From positions 1 through 64,000 of the forward strand of contig JAFSYK010000071.1 in NCBI GenBank assembly GCA_017449975.1: a stretch of 64,000 nt of DNA. Direction: 5' to 3'. Both the position numbers and the translations under genes were made by a program. The stretch comes from Bacteroidales bacterium. GTDB taxonomy: Bacteria > Bacteroidota > Bacteroidia > Bacteroidales > P3. Within the stretch, counting starts at the first letter, position 1. Every line of letters starts with the position of its first letter. The notes under the pieces are model-generated. The model was given only the letters and a program-made list of their open reading frames with translations. It was not told the DNA's origin and ran no database searches. Shown here piece after piece: positions 8,745 to 16,397 of the stretch.

Positions 8745-8752
8745 CAAAGATA
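8745..8752 (-). promoter_or_regulatory. -7 box TATCTTTG for the barrel gene
   Basis: The reverse complement of CAAAGATA lies 30 bases before the barrel gene's start codon. Confidence 0.7.
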
Positions 8753-8790
8753 GCCACAATCAGACAACCAACAAAAAAATGGGTAGAAAA

Positions 8791-8822
8791 TTTGCAAAAA
8801 AAAACATTTTTTCATTCCTTTG
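8791..8822 (+). promoter_or_regulatory. probable promoter of the flavoprotein fusion gene
   Basis: A TTTG at 8791-8794 is followed after 20 bases by TTCCTTTG (8815-8822), one mismatch from TAnnTTTG. It lies 28 bases before the ATG at 8851, and the spacing fits the Bacteroidota -33/-7 layout. Confidence 0.6.
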
Positions 8823-8850
8823 CATAGCAAAATCTCAAACTCATCAAACC

Positions 8851-11800
8851 ATGTACCAAATCCAAAAACATCCTATTCTCGACATTCCCGAGAGTGAATC
8901 CGTCACTTTTTTATACAACGAACAACCCGTGCAAGGCCGCAAGGGCTACACCATTGCCGCCGCTCTTCACCAGGCGGGTTTCCCCGTGCACAGTCATAGT
9001 CTCAAGGGCCGCAACCGCAGCCTCAACTGCGGCATCGGCAAGTGCGGTGCCTGCGAGATGCTCGTCGACGGCAAGGTGCGCCGCATCTGTATCACGCCCG
9101 TCGACGGCGTCCACGAAGTCTGCCAGATAGCCCACGAGGAGGCCGAGCTGCCCGGCGTAGTCGAGCAGAACCCTCGCGAGGTCAAAATCTACAAAACCAC
9201 CGTGGCCATCATCGGCGCGGGTCCTGCCGGCCTCGCCTGCCGTGAGCAACTCAACGCCTTCGGCATCGACAACCTCGTCATCGACGCCATGAACCGCATC
9301 GGTGGCCAGTTCAACATGCAGACCCACCAGTTCTTCTTCTTCGAACGCGAGAAACGTTTCGGCGGCATGCGCGGCTTCGACATCGCCAAGACCTTGGCGG
9401 GCGACGACCAGAGCGGCATCCTGCTGAACCACACCGTGTGGGACCTCCTCGAAGGTCAGCGGGTGGCCATCAAGAACATCGCCACCGGCGAGATGGCCTA
9501 CGTCGACGCCCAGCACCTCGTGGTGGCCACAGGTGCAGTGCCCTTCATGCCCACCTTCGAAAACGACGACGTGCCCGGCGTCTACACCGCCGCCGTCGTC
9601 CAGAAGATGATGCACCAGGAGCACACCCTCCTCGGCAAGCGCGTCCTCACCGTGGGTGCCGGCAACATCGGCTACCTCACCTCCTACCAGGGCATGCAGG
9701 CCGGCGCCACCATCAAGGCCATCATCGAGGCCATGCCCCGCGAGGGCGGCTTCCCCGTGCAGGCCAACCGCGTGCGCCGTCTGGGCATCCCCATCATGAC
9801 GGGCTACACCCTCGTGCGCGCCATCCCCAACGACGACTACAGCGGCATCAAGGGCGCCGTCATCGCCAAATGCGAGAACTTCAAAGCCATCCCCGGCACC
9901 GAGCAGCTGATTGAGGACATCGACATCATCAACATCTGCACCGGTCTCATCCCCGACAACCAGCTCCTCACCAAGGGCCGCGAGGTCTTCGGCCACAACG
10001 TCTACGGTGCCGGCGACGCCATCCGCATCGGCGAGGGCACCAGCGCCGTGCTTCGCGGCAAACAGGTGGCCTACGAGGTGGCACAGAACCTGGGCATCCG
10101 TTACAACTACGACGAATACCTTGACATCTCGCGCCAGTATATCGACTCGCAGCAGCACCCCGTGCGTGTGCTGGAGCGTCCCAACCTCCCCACGCCCGAG
10201 CGCATGAAGATGAAACCCTTCGTGCAGACCGACTGCCTCTACGGCTTCGCCTGCAACCCCTGCACCTTCTCCTGTCCGCAGGGCGCCATCACCAAGCCTA
10301 CCACCAGCAGCACCCCCACTGTCGACTACGACAAGTGCATCGGCTGCATGCAGTGCGTCTCGGGCTGTCCGGGTCTGGCCATCTTCGGCTACGATATGCA
10401 GAAGAACGTATGCTTCCTGCCCATCGAGTACGAGGCACCGGAAGGCGCCGAGGTCTTCCTGGTCGACAACAACGGCCAGAAAGTCGGCGAGGGCACGATT
10501 GAGAAAATCCTCAAGAAAGCCAATAAAACCAATGTGGCAAGGGTGCAGGTTGAATTGTTGACTGTTGAAGTGATTACTGAGGTTAAGGGGTTTATCGTTA
10601 AAGAGAAATATCCGAGTGCTCTGAATACTCTGAGTACTCAGAATACTCCGAGTACTCAGATTTCTGGAAAAACCTACGTCTGCCACTGCGAGGACATCAG
10701 TCTCGACGAGGTGCTGGCCGCCGTGGGCGACCGCAAGGTCATCTCCGTCGACGAACTGAAGCACATCACCCGTATGGGCATGGGTCCCTGCCGCGGCAAA
10801 CGCTGCATCCTGCGTGCCCGCCAGGCGCTCCGCGCCCACGGTATCGAGCTGACGGGCGACGCCACGCCGCGTGCCCCGCTCTCCAACCAGGTGACCCTCG
10901 GCGACCTCTACAACGCACACACCAAAGAGGTCTTCGTCTACACCAAGTCCGACCATGTGCGCCGTGAGCATGTCCGCGTGCTCATCGCCGGCGGCGGTAT
11001 CGCCGGCAGCGGTCTGCTGCGCTACTTCTCCGAGGCGGGCTGCAACCCCGTGATGATCAACTACAGCCGTGGTGCCTCGTGGCGCAACATCGGCGGTGGC
11101 CGTCCGGCCTTCTCCAACCCCGACATCGCCGACATCGCCGCCCACAACCGCGAGATTTTCAAGAGCATCCAGGCTGTACACAACATCAACTTCCAGCCCA
11201 CGACCTATGTCAACCTCGTCCACGACGACGCCACCTACCGCTCGCTCGACGCCTCGCGTGCCTGGAGCGACGCCTACATGGTCGACCGCAAGGACTTCAA
11301 GAAAGAGATCTCGCCCCTCTGGGACGACACGAAGGACACCTACAGCCACGCCCTTATCACGCGCGACTGCTGGCAGGCTACACCGGGACGCGTCATCGAC
11401 TACATCCGTGGCATCGGCGTGCAGAACGGCGGCCGCTACTACGAAGACTGCGAGCTGCTGCATGTCTGGCGCGACGGCGACAAGTACATCGCCCTGGTGC
11501 GTGACCACGAAGGCACCTATATCGAGTACACCTGCGACCACTTCGTCAACGCCATGGGCTGGGGTGCTGAGAAGTTCATCGACCAGCTCGACCTCAACAT
11601 CGGCCTCTACCCCGTCAAGCACCAGGCCTTCATCACCCGCCGTCTGCCCATGATGGGGCGGAGAACCGCCGATGGCAAGCAGGGACCGCTGGATATGATA
11701 ATTGACCGTCGCCACTACAAAGGCTTCAGCGCCGTCTACGGACAGCAGTTCGGCCACACCGGCCAAATCATCGGATGCGCCAGCCCCGACACCGACGCCT

Positions 11801-12111
11801 ACGAGGCACGCCAGAACATCAAGTACAACAGCAAGGAGTTCCTCGAGATTGTCTCCGAGGTCTTCGCCGAATGGATTCCCAACCTCCGCGAGGTGGGCTT
11901 CCTCGCCGTCTGGGCAGGCCGCTACACCGAGCCGCGCTACGTGGTCGACCCCGATGTGGGACTCCTCACCGGACTCCGTGGCCACGGCTTCATGCTCGGC
12001 CAGTACCTCTCCAAGCTCTATGTCGACAAGTACCTCGGCCGCGAGGTGCCCGGCTACATGGAGCAGCTCAAGATCGGCGGCCCCGGCCTCAGCGAGAACG
12101 CTTTCAAGTAA
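8851..12111 (+). CDS. multi-cofactor flavoprotein dehydrogenase fusion (HcnABC/SoxA-SoxB type)
   Basis: This 1086-residue protein fuses modules usually encoded as separate subunits of HCN synthase or amino/imino-acid dehydrogenases. Residues 1-110 are a [2Fe-2S] domain with C60-x4-C65-x2-C68-x11-C80. Residues 115-440 are a two-dinucleotide-fold disulfide-reductase-like FAD/NAD domain (GAGPAG at 122, a second GAGNIG near 268, GAGDAIRIGEGT near 390). Two ferredoxin-like Cys quartets follow (CNPCTFSCP near 467-475, CIGCMQCVSGCP near 496-507), suggesting two [4Fe-4S] clusters. A BFD-like [2Fe-2S] domain (CHC near 611, then CRGKRC) is next. The rest is a DAO-type FAD oxidoreductase (GGGIAG near 711). 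The ATG at 8851 is supported by the promoter and by a [2Fe-2S] domain at the N terminus. The substrate is unknown; D-amino acids, hydroxyproline or sarcosine-like amines are family-based guesses. A porin and a transporter follow. Confidence 0.85.
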   Translation: MYQIQKHPILDIPESESVTFLYNEQPVQGRKGYTIAAALHQAGFPVHSHSLKGRNRSLNCGIGKCGACEMLVDGKVRRICITPVDGVHEVCQIAHEEAELPGVVEQNPREVKIYKTTVAIIGAGPAGLACREQLNAFGIDNLVIDAMNRIGGQFNMQTHQFFFFEREKRFGGMRGFDIAKTLAGDDQSGILLNHTVWDLLEGQRVAIKNIATGEMAYVDAQHLVVATGAVPFMPTFENDDVPGVYTAAVVQKMMHQEHTLLGKRVLTVGAGNIGYLTSYQGMQAGATIKAIIEAMPREGGFPVQANRVRRLGIPIMTGYTLVRAIPNDDYSGIKGAVIAKCENFKAIPGTEQLIEDIDIINICTGLIPDNQLLTKGREVFGHNVYGAGDAIRIGEGTSAVLRGKQVAYEVAQNLGIRYNYDEYLDISRQYIDSQQHPVRVLERPNLPTPERMKMKPFVQTDCLYGFACNPCTFSCPQGAITKPTTSSTPTVDYDKCIGCMQCVSGCPGLAIFGYDMQKNVCFLPIEYEAPEGAEVFLVDNNGQKVGEGTIEKILKKANKTNVARVQVELLTVEVITEVKGFIVKEKYPSALNTLSTQNTPSTQISGKTYVCHCEDISLDEVLAAVGDRKVISVDELKHITRMGMGPCRGKRCILRARQALRAHGIELTGDATPRAPLSNQVTLGDLYNAHTKEVFVYTKSDHVRREHVRVLIAGGGIAGSGLLRYFSEAGCNPVMINYSRGASWRNIGGGRPAFSNPDIADIAAHNREIFKSIQAVHNINFQPTTYVNLVHDDATYRSLDASRAWSDAYMVDRKDFKKEISPLWDDTKDTYSHALITRDCWQATPGRVIDYIRGIGVQNGGRYYEDCELLHVWRDGDKYIALVRDHEGTYIEYTCDHFVNAMGWGAEKFIDQLDLNIGLYPVKHQAFITRRLPMMGRRTADGKQGPLDMIIDRRHYKGFSAVYGQQFGHTGQIIGCASPDTDAYEARQNIKYNSKEFLEIVSEVFAEWIPNLREVGFLAVWAGRYTEPRYVVDPDVGLLTGLRGHGFMLGQYLSKLYVDKYLGREVPGYMEQLKIGGPGLSENAFK
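10612..10659 (+). repeat. in-frame 9-bp repeat array (AGTACT core) inside the flavoprotein gene
   Basis: Five units of the form CnGArTACT, each 9 bp and exactly three codons, encode residues 588-603 (P-S-A, L-N-T, L-S-T, Q-N-T, P-S-T). They lie in the linker between the ferredoxin and BFD-like domains. The preceding 90 bases are also AT-richer than the rest of the gene. Confidence 0.9.
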
Positions 12112-12158
12112 TTGCTTGATTGCTTGATTGCATAATTGTGTTAGTGCAATCATATTAG

Positions 12159-12189
12159 TTGGATGGTCTGCAAAGTTTTTGTAACTTTG
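12159..12189 (+). promoter_or_regulatory. promoter of the porin gene, within a hairpin
   Basis: TTG at 12159-12161 and TAACTTTG at 12182-12189 are 20 bases apart, matching the Bacteroidota -33/-7 layout. The -7 box overlaps the right arm of the hairpin at 12162-12198. Transcription from here would begin only about 30 bases before the TTG start at 12225. Confidence 0.6.
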
Positions 12190-12198
12190 CAGACCATC
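12162..12198 (+). terminator. 14-bp hairpin, possible terminator of the flavoprotein gene
   Basis: GATGGTCTGCAAAG (12162-12175) pairs perfectly with CTTTGCAGACCATC (12185-12198) around a 9-nt loop, followed by a short TTTAT. It lies 50 bases after the flavoprotein stop codon. The T-run is weak, so read-through into the porin gene is likely. Confidence 0.55.
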
Positions 12199-12224
12199 TT
12201 TATAACATATATAATAATACAACC

Positions 12225-13340
12225 TTGAAAACCAACAGACTAATCACCCTTTGCGCCCTTATTGTGTTGGGCGCCGCCAGCCTACAGGCACAGGTCATCA
12301 CCGACCCCATTTTTAACCGCTTCAAACTGGAAGCACGGGCCGACCTTGAATACCACTCCGTCGACCGAGAGCTCACCGGCAGCATCAACAGTCACCCGCG
12401 TGGATTCAACGGCCGCTACTTCAACCTCCATGTGGGTGGCAACCTCACTCCTGAAGTGAGCTACTATTTCCGTCAGCGCATCATTGCCAAGGAAGGAACG
12501 GTCAGTCTCTTCGACAACACCGACTTCCTCTACGTCAACTACCAACCCACCCAACACTGGATGTTCCGTTTGGGTAAGGATGCCATCGCCGTTGGTGGCT
12601 TTGAGTACGACGCGCCGCCCATCGACGTGCTTTTTTCCACCGTCTACTGGGACAATTTCTACTGCTTCCAGCTGGGTGGTGCCGCCGCCTACCGCAGCGC
12701 CGACGGCAGTCACACGCTCATGCTGCAGGTGGCCAACTCGCCTTATGTGCACTACAACGCCTTCGGCGACAAAGAGCTGGGCAAAGAATGGCAGCGCGGA
12801 CTCCTTGCCTACAGCCTCTTCTATAGTGGCACCGTGGGACACCTCCACATGCTCTACTCCTCCAACCTCTTCGAGCGTCCCGACCACGGCTACATGAACT
12901 ATATCGCCATCGGCAACAAGCTGGTGTACGACCGCTGGGACATCTACCTCGACCTGATCCACCGCGCCCACGGCTACAGCGACTGGGGCAACAACTTCGC
13001 CATCGTCAGCTGCTTCAACTTCCAGCTCACCCCCTCGTTCAACCTCTTTGCCAAAGGAGGCTACGAGCAGAACCGTTCCGACAAGTCGGTCGACGGCATG
13101 GGTTTCAAAGGTCGTTTCGACTGCCTGGTGCCCGAAGGCGAGAGCTTCACCACCTATGGACTGGGCTTCGAGTTGCGTCCGACGTTCTGTCGCGACCTCC
13201 GCATCCACGGCTATGTCGCCTCGCGACATCACACCGCTTTGGACAGACCCAGCGACAACTCCCTGTTCGTCAACGGTGGCATCACCTGGGATATGGACAT
13301 CCACGCCATCGTCACCCAGCGCATGAAACAGAACCAATAA
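12225..13340 (+). CDS. outer-membrane porin, Porin_O_P-like
   Basis: From a TTG start the product is 371 residues with a standard signal peptide (K-T-N-R, a hydrophobic core, cleavage after LQAQ). The mature protein has the long alternating strands and short turns of a 16-strand-like porin. Features of the phosphate-selective porin O/P type include YYFRQRI, the LGKDAIAVGGFEY segment and a closing strand near residues 350-371. TTG is preferred because no in-frame ATG gives a signal peptide and the reading frame upstream runs back through the promoter. It probably admits the substrate of the neighbouring dehydrogenase and transporter. Only 33 bases separate it from the transporter gene, so the two are likely co-transcribed. 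Confidence 0.8.
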   Translation: MKTNRLITLCALIVLGAASLQAQVITDPIFNRFKLEARADLEYHSVDRELTGSINSHPRGFNGRYFNLHVGGNLTPEVSYYFRQRIIAKEGTVSLFDNTDFLYVNYQPTQHWMFRLGKDAIAVGGFEYDAPPIDVLFSTVYWDNFYCFQLGGAAAYRSADGSHTLMLQVANSPYVHYNAFGDKELGKEWQRGLLAYSLFYSGTVGHLHMLYSSNLFERPDHGYMNYIAIGNKLVYDRWDIYLDLIHRAHGYSDWGNNFAIVSCFNFQLTPSFNLFAKGGYEQNRSDKSVDGMGFKGRFDCLVPEGESFTTYGLGFELRPTFCRDLRIHGYVASRHHTALDRPSDNSLFVNGGITWDMDIHAIVTQRMKQNQ

Positions 13341-13373
13341 AGCAACCTTTACCACCAACACCCGCAATAACCC

Positions 13374-14627
13374 ATGAGTCCCATCAACCGACGTCTGAGT
13401 TCTTTCCGCAGAAAGACCACGGGCTACGCCCGCTCTATCGAATCCATTTTCATACGACTTGAGCGCACCCTGCGTCTCAAATCGCCGCTGAAGTTCACCA
13501 CCAAGCGAAGCATCGAAGCCATCATCTTCCTGCTGCTCTTCATCGGCTTCTTCTGGATGCTGGCCTATCGGATGACGTTGCCGCACATGCTCAACACCTT
13601 CATGCAGACAGCCTACCAGCTGTTGATGGAGACGGTCTTCTACCTGATGGCCGTCTGTGTGCTGATGGGTGCCATCGGCAAGCTGCTGGTCGAGTTCGGC
13701 GTGGTACGACTGCTCGAAAACATCCTGCGGCCGCTCATGAAGCCCCTCTACAACCTGCCCGGCGTGGCCGCCCTGGGCGCCGTCATGACCTTCCTCAGCG
13801 ACAACCCCGCCATCATCTCGCTGGCGCACGACAAAAACTTTGCGCGCTACTTCAAGAAATACCAGCTGGTGTCGCTCACCAACTTCGGCACCTCCTTCGG
13901 CATGGGTCTCGTGGTGCTGGCCTTCATGACCGGAAAAGGCTATGGACAGGGTGCCTTGGTGGGACTTGTCGGTGCCTTCATCGGCAGCATCATCACCACC
14001 CGTCTCATGCAACGCTTCACACTGAAAGCCTATCCCGAGATGGATGCCCCCGTCTATGACGACAACACCAGCGGCGACGAGCAGGCCATCAGCTACAAGA
14101 GCGAGGGCTCGGTATTCCAACGTTTCCTCAACAGCCTCCTCGACGGCGGCAAGGACGGCGTGGGCATCGGTCTGGCCATCATCCCCGGCGTGCTCTGCAT
14201 CTCCACCATCGTCATGATGCTCACCTTCGGTCCCGACACCACGACGGGTGTCTACACCGGCGCCGCCTACGAAGGCGTGCCCATCATCACCTGGTTGGCC
14301 GACAAGGTCAACTTTGTCTTCCACTGGCTCTTCGGCTTCGAGAGCGGTGCCCTCGTATCCTTCCCCATCACCGCCCTCGGCGCGGTGGGCGCTGCCCTGG
14401 GTCTGGTGCCGCGCTTCATCACCGAAGGTATCATCAACAGCAACGCCATCGCCGTATTCACTGCCATGGGCATGTGCTGGAGCGGTTACCTCAGCACCCA
14501 CACCGCCATGCTCGACAGTCTGGGACAGCGCAAACTCATCGGCAAAGCCATCACCGCCCACACCATCGGCGGACTCTGCGCCGGCATCGCCGCCCACTGG
14601 ATTTATGTGCTAATCAGTTTGATTTAA
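13374..14627 (+). CDS. Gate (nucleoside recognition) domain membrane transporter, CD0519/CD1768-like
   Basis: The 417-residue protein has a basic cytoplasmic N terminus (1-45) and about ten membrane helices from residue 48. These are arranged in two halves around a hydrophilic loop (about 220-250). The Gate-type halves contain TFLSDNPAIISLAHDKN and NFGTSFGMGL, with a second block GDGKDGVGIG-like (LLDGGKDGVGIGLAI) before later helices. Gate proteins include nucleoside and small-solute transporters; the substrate here is not known. The gene directly follows the porin and flavoprotein genes. I infer an uptake route across the outer and inner membranes for the molecule that the flavoprotein oxidises. 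Confidence 0.75.
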   Translation: MSPINRRLSSFRRKTTGYARSIESIFIRLERTLRLKSPLKFTTKRSIEAIIFLLLFIGFFWMLAYRMTLPHMLNTFMQTAYQLLMETVFYLMAVCVLMGAIGKLLVEFGVVRLLENILRPLMKPLYNLPGVAALGAVMTFLSDNPAIISLAHDKNFARYFKKYQLVSLTNFGTSFGMGLVVLAFMTGKGYGQGALVGLVGAFIGSIITTRLMQRFTLKAYPEMDAPVYDDNTSGDEQAISYKSEGSVFQRFLNSLLDGGKDGVGIGLAIIPGVLCISTIVMMLTFGPDTTTGVYTGAAYEGVPIITWLADKVNFVFHWLFGFESGALVSFPITALGAVGAALGLVPRFITEGIINSNAIAVFTAMGMCWSGYLSTHTAMLDSLGQRKLIGKAITAHTIGGLCAGIAAHWIYVLISLI

Positions 14628-14630
14628 ACG

Positions 14631-14666
14631 AATAAGACTAATTGGACTAATTAGACCAATAAGACC
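14631..14666. repeat. 9-bp AATnnGACy tandem array, four units
   Basis: Units AATAAGACT, AATTGGACT, AATTAGACC and AATAAGACC run head to tail directly after the transporter gene. They are followed by an irregular AACCCTnn repeat up to the purE start. Confidence 0.85.
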
Positions 14667-14709
14667 AAGCCAACCCTTCCAACCCTAAAACCCTTTAACC
14701 CTCCCAACC

Positions 14710-15219
14710 ATGTCTCCTCTTGTCAGTATTATCATGGGCTCCACCTCCGACCTGCCCGTCATGGAGAAAGCCTGTCAGTTTTTTGAAGAGATGGCGATAC
14801 CTTTCGAGGTCAACGCCCTCTCTGCCCACCGCACGCCTGCCGAAGTGAGCGACTTCGCCCGCAACGCGCAGGGTCGCGGCATCCGTGTCATCATCGCTGG
14901 CGCCGGCATGGCCGCCGCACTGCCGGGCGTCATCGCCGCCGAGACCCCGCTGCCCGTCATCGGTGTCCCCATCAAGGGCTCCGTGCTGGAGGGCCTCGAC
15001 GCCACCTTCGCCATCATGCAGATGCCTCCGGGAATCCCCGTCGCCACCGTCGCCATCAACGGCGCACAGAACGCCGCCATACTGGCCATGCAGATGCTCG
15101 CCCTCACCGACGACGCCATCATGCAGAAGTTGGTGGCATACAAGGCCGGCCTCAAGAATAAAATCGTCAAAGCCAACGAAGAGCTGGCAAAGTTGGAATA
15201 CAAGCACTTGGTGAAGTAA
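14710..15219 (+). CDS. purE: N5-carboxyaminoimidazole ribonucleotide mutase PurE
   Basis: PurE class I moves the carboxylate of N5-CAIR to C4 of the imidazole in de novo purine synthesis. The 169 residues cover the whole domain. Motif GSTSDLPVM (residues 10-18) binds phosphate, SAHRTP (about 38-43) holds the catalytic His, and GAGMAAALPGV and PVIGVPIKG follow. No purK lies nearby in the window; purA is at 33866. The gene starts after a repeat-rich spacer without a clear promoter. Confidence 0.97.
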   Translation: MSPLVSIIMGSTSDLPVMEKACQFFEEMAIPFEVNALSAHRTPAEVSDFARNAQGRGIRVIIAGAGMAAALPGVIAAETPLPVIGVPIKGSVLEGLDATFAIMQMPPGIPVATVAINGAQNAAILAMQMLALTDDAIMQKLVAYKAGLKNKIVKANEELAKLEYKHLVK

Positions 15220-15291
15220 GAGTTCAGACAGTCTGGTAGAACGAGCGATATGCATCATTCTCGTCCTACTACATAGAAAAACCTACCGTTT

Positions 15292-16320
15292 ATGATTACC
15301 ATCGGCATCACAGGCACCCTCGGCGCCGGCAAAGGCACCATCGTCGACTACCTGGTCCAGAACAAAGGATTTGTCCACTACTCTGTACGCGCCTTTCTGA
15401 CGGAAGAGATCCAACGGCGCGGACTGGAGGTGAACCGCGACACCATGACCGCCGTCGGCAACGACCTGCGGGCGCAGCATACGCCGTCGTGGATTGTCGA
15501 GCAGCTCTACGAGCAGGCCGCCACATCGGGCTGCAACTGCATCATCGAGAGTGTGCGTACCCCCGGCGAGGTGGCGGCATTGCGTGGCAAACCCAACTTC
15601 TACCTCTTCGCCGTCGACGCCGACCCCAAGGTGCGCTACGAGCGTGTGGTGCTGCGTGGCAGCGAGACCGACCATATCGACTACGACACCTTCCTCGCCA
15701 ACGAGCAGCGCGAGATGGACAACACCGACCCCAACAAGCAGAACCTCGGCGTCTGTATCCGCGAAGCCGATTTCCGCTTTGACAACGGCGGCACCATCGC
15801 CGACCTGCAGCAACAGGTGGAGTGCGTGCTGCAGAAAATCACCTACCGTCGCCCCAGCTGGGACGAATACTTCATGGAGCTGGCCAACGCCGCCTCCAAG
15901 CGTGCCACCTGCGACAGAGGCCGCAGCGGCTGCGTCATCGTCAAAGACCGCCAGCTGCTGGTCACCGGTTACGTGGGCTCACCGGCGGGACTGCCCCACT
16001 GCGACGAGGTGGGACACCTCTTCCGTCAGTTTATCGACGCCGACGGCAGTATCAGCAACCACTGTGTGCGCACCGTCCACGCCGAGCAGAACGCCATCTG
16101 CCAGGCCGCACGTCGCGGCATCGCCCTCGACGGCGCCACGCTCTACTGTCGCATGACGCCCTGTCGCACCTGTGCCATGCTCATCATCAACTGCGGCATC
16201 AAGCGGGTGGTGTGCGAACGCAAGTACCATTCCGGCGCCGAGAGCGAAGAGCTGCTGCGTCAGGCCGGCGTCACGCTGGAGTTCTTCCACGACGAGATTC
16301 AACAGTATGACAACCAGTAG
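15292..16320 (+). CDS. P-loop kinase-like / dCMP deaminase fusion
   Basis: The 342 residues join two enzymes of nucleotide metabolism. The N-terminal half (1-185) is a dephospho-CoA/adenylate-kinase-like P-loop domain with GTLGAGKGT at residues 8-16. The C-terminal half (about 190-335) is a zinc deoxycytidylate deaminase, with HAEQNAI near 263 supplying His and catalytic Glu, and PCRTC near 290 supplying two Cys ligands. dCMP deaminase makes dUMP for thymidylate synthesis. The kinase-like half may bind or sense nucleotides or phosphorylate a nucleotide; this is inference. Yeast Dcd1, as I recall, has a similar N-terminal extension. The gene follows purE by 72 bases. Confidence 0.88.
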   Translation: MITIGITGTLGAGKGTIVDYLVQNKGFVHYSVRAFLTEEIQRRGLEVNRDTMTAVGNDLRAQHTPSWIVEQLYEQAATSGCNCIIESVRTPGEVAALRGKPNFYLFAVDADPKVRYERVVLRGSETDHIDYDTFLANEQREMDNTDPNKQNLGVCIREADFRFDNGGTIADLQQQVECVLQKITYRRPSWDEYFMELANAASKRATCDRGRSGCVIVKDRQLLVTGYVGSPAGLPHCDEVGHLFRQFIDADGSISNHCVRTVHAEQNAICQAARRGIALDGATLYCRMTPCRTCAMLIINCGIKRVVCERKYHSGAESEELLRQAGVTLEFFHDEIQQYDNQ

Positions 16321-16397
16321 AAAGAGAATTGAAAATTGAGAATTGATTTATAGTGAGCTTGTCGAACTAATTGGGAATTGAATTCTTCTGAGAAATC

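Noticed and set aside
7993-8850. An upstream extension giving the flavoprotein a start at 7993
   Set aside because: It would run antisense through the barrel gene, and a promoter lies at 8791-8822; the protein homologous to a [2Fe-2S] domain begins at 8851.
8911-12222. A 1103-residue open frame antisense to the flavoprotein gene
   Set aside because: The sense protein has clear FAD and Fe-S motifs; the antisense product has none and its codon pattern is the mirror of the sense gene.
12282-14597. A 771-residue open frame on the minus strand over the porin and transporter genes
   Set aside because: Both plus-strand genes have signal peptides, membrane helices and tidy spacing; the antisense product has no domain.
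15292-16320. Phage-defence deaminase system
   Set aside because: The neighbours are purE and an AsmA-like gene, with no defence genes, and yeast has a similar fusion in normal nucleotide metabolism.
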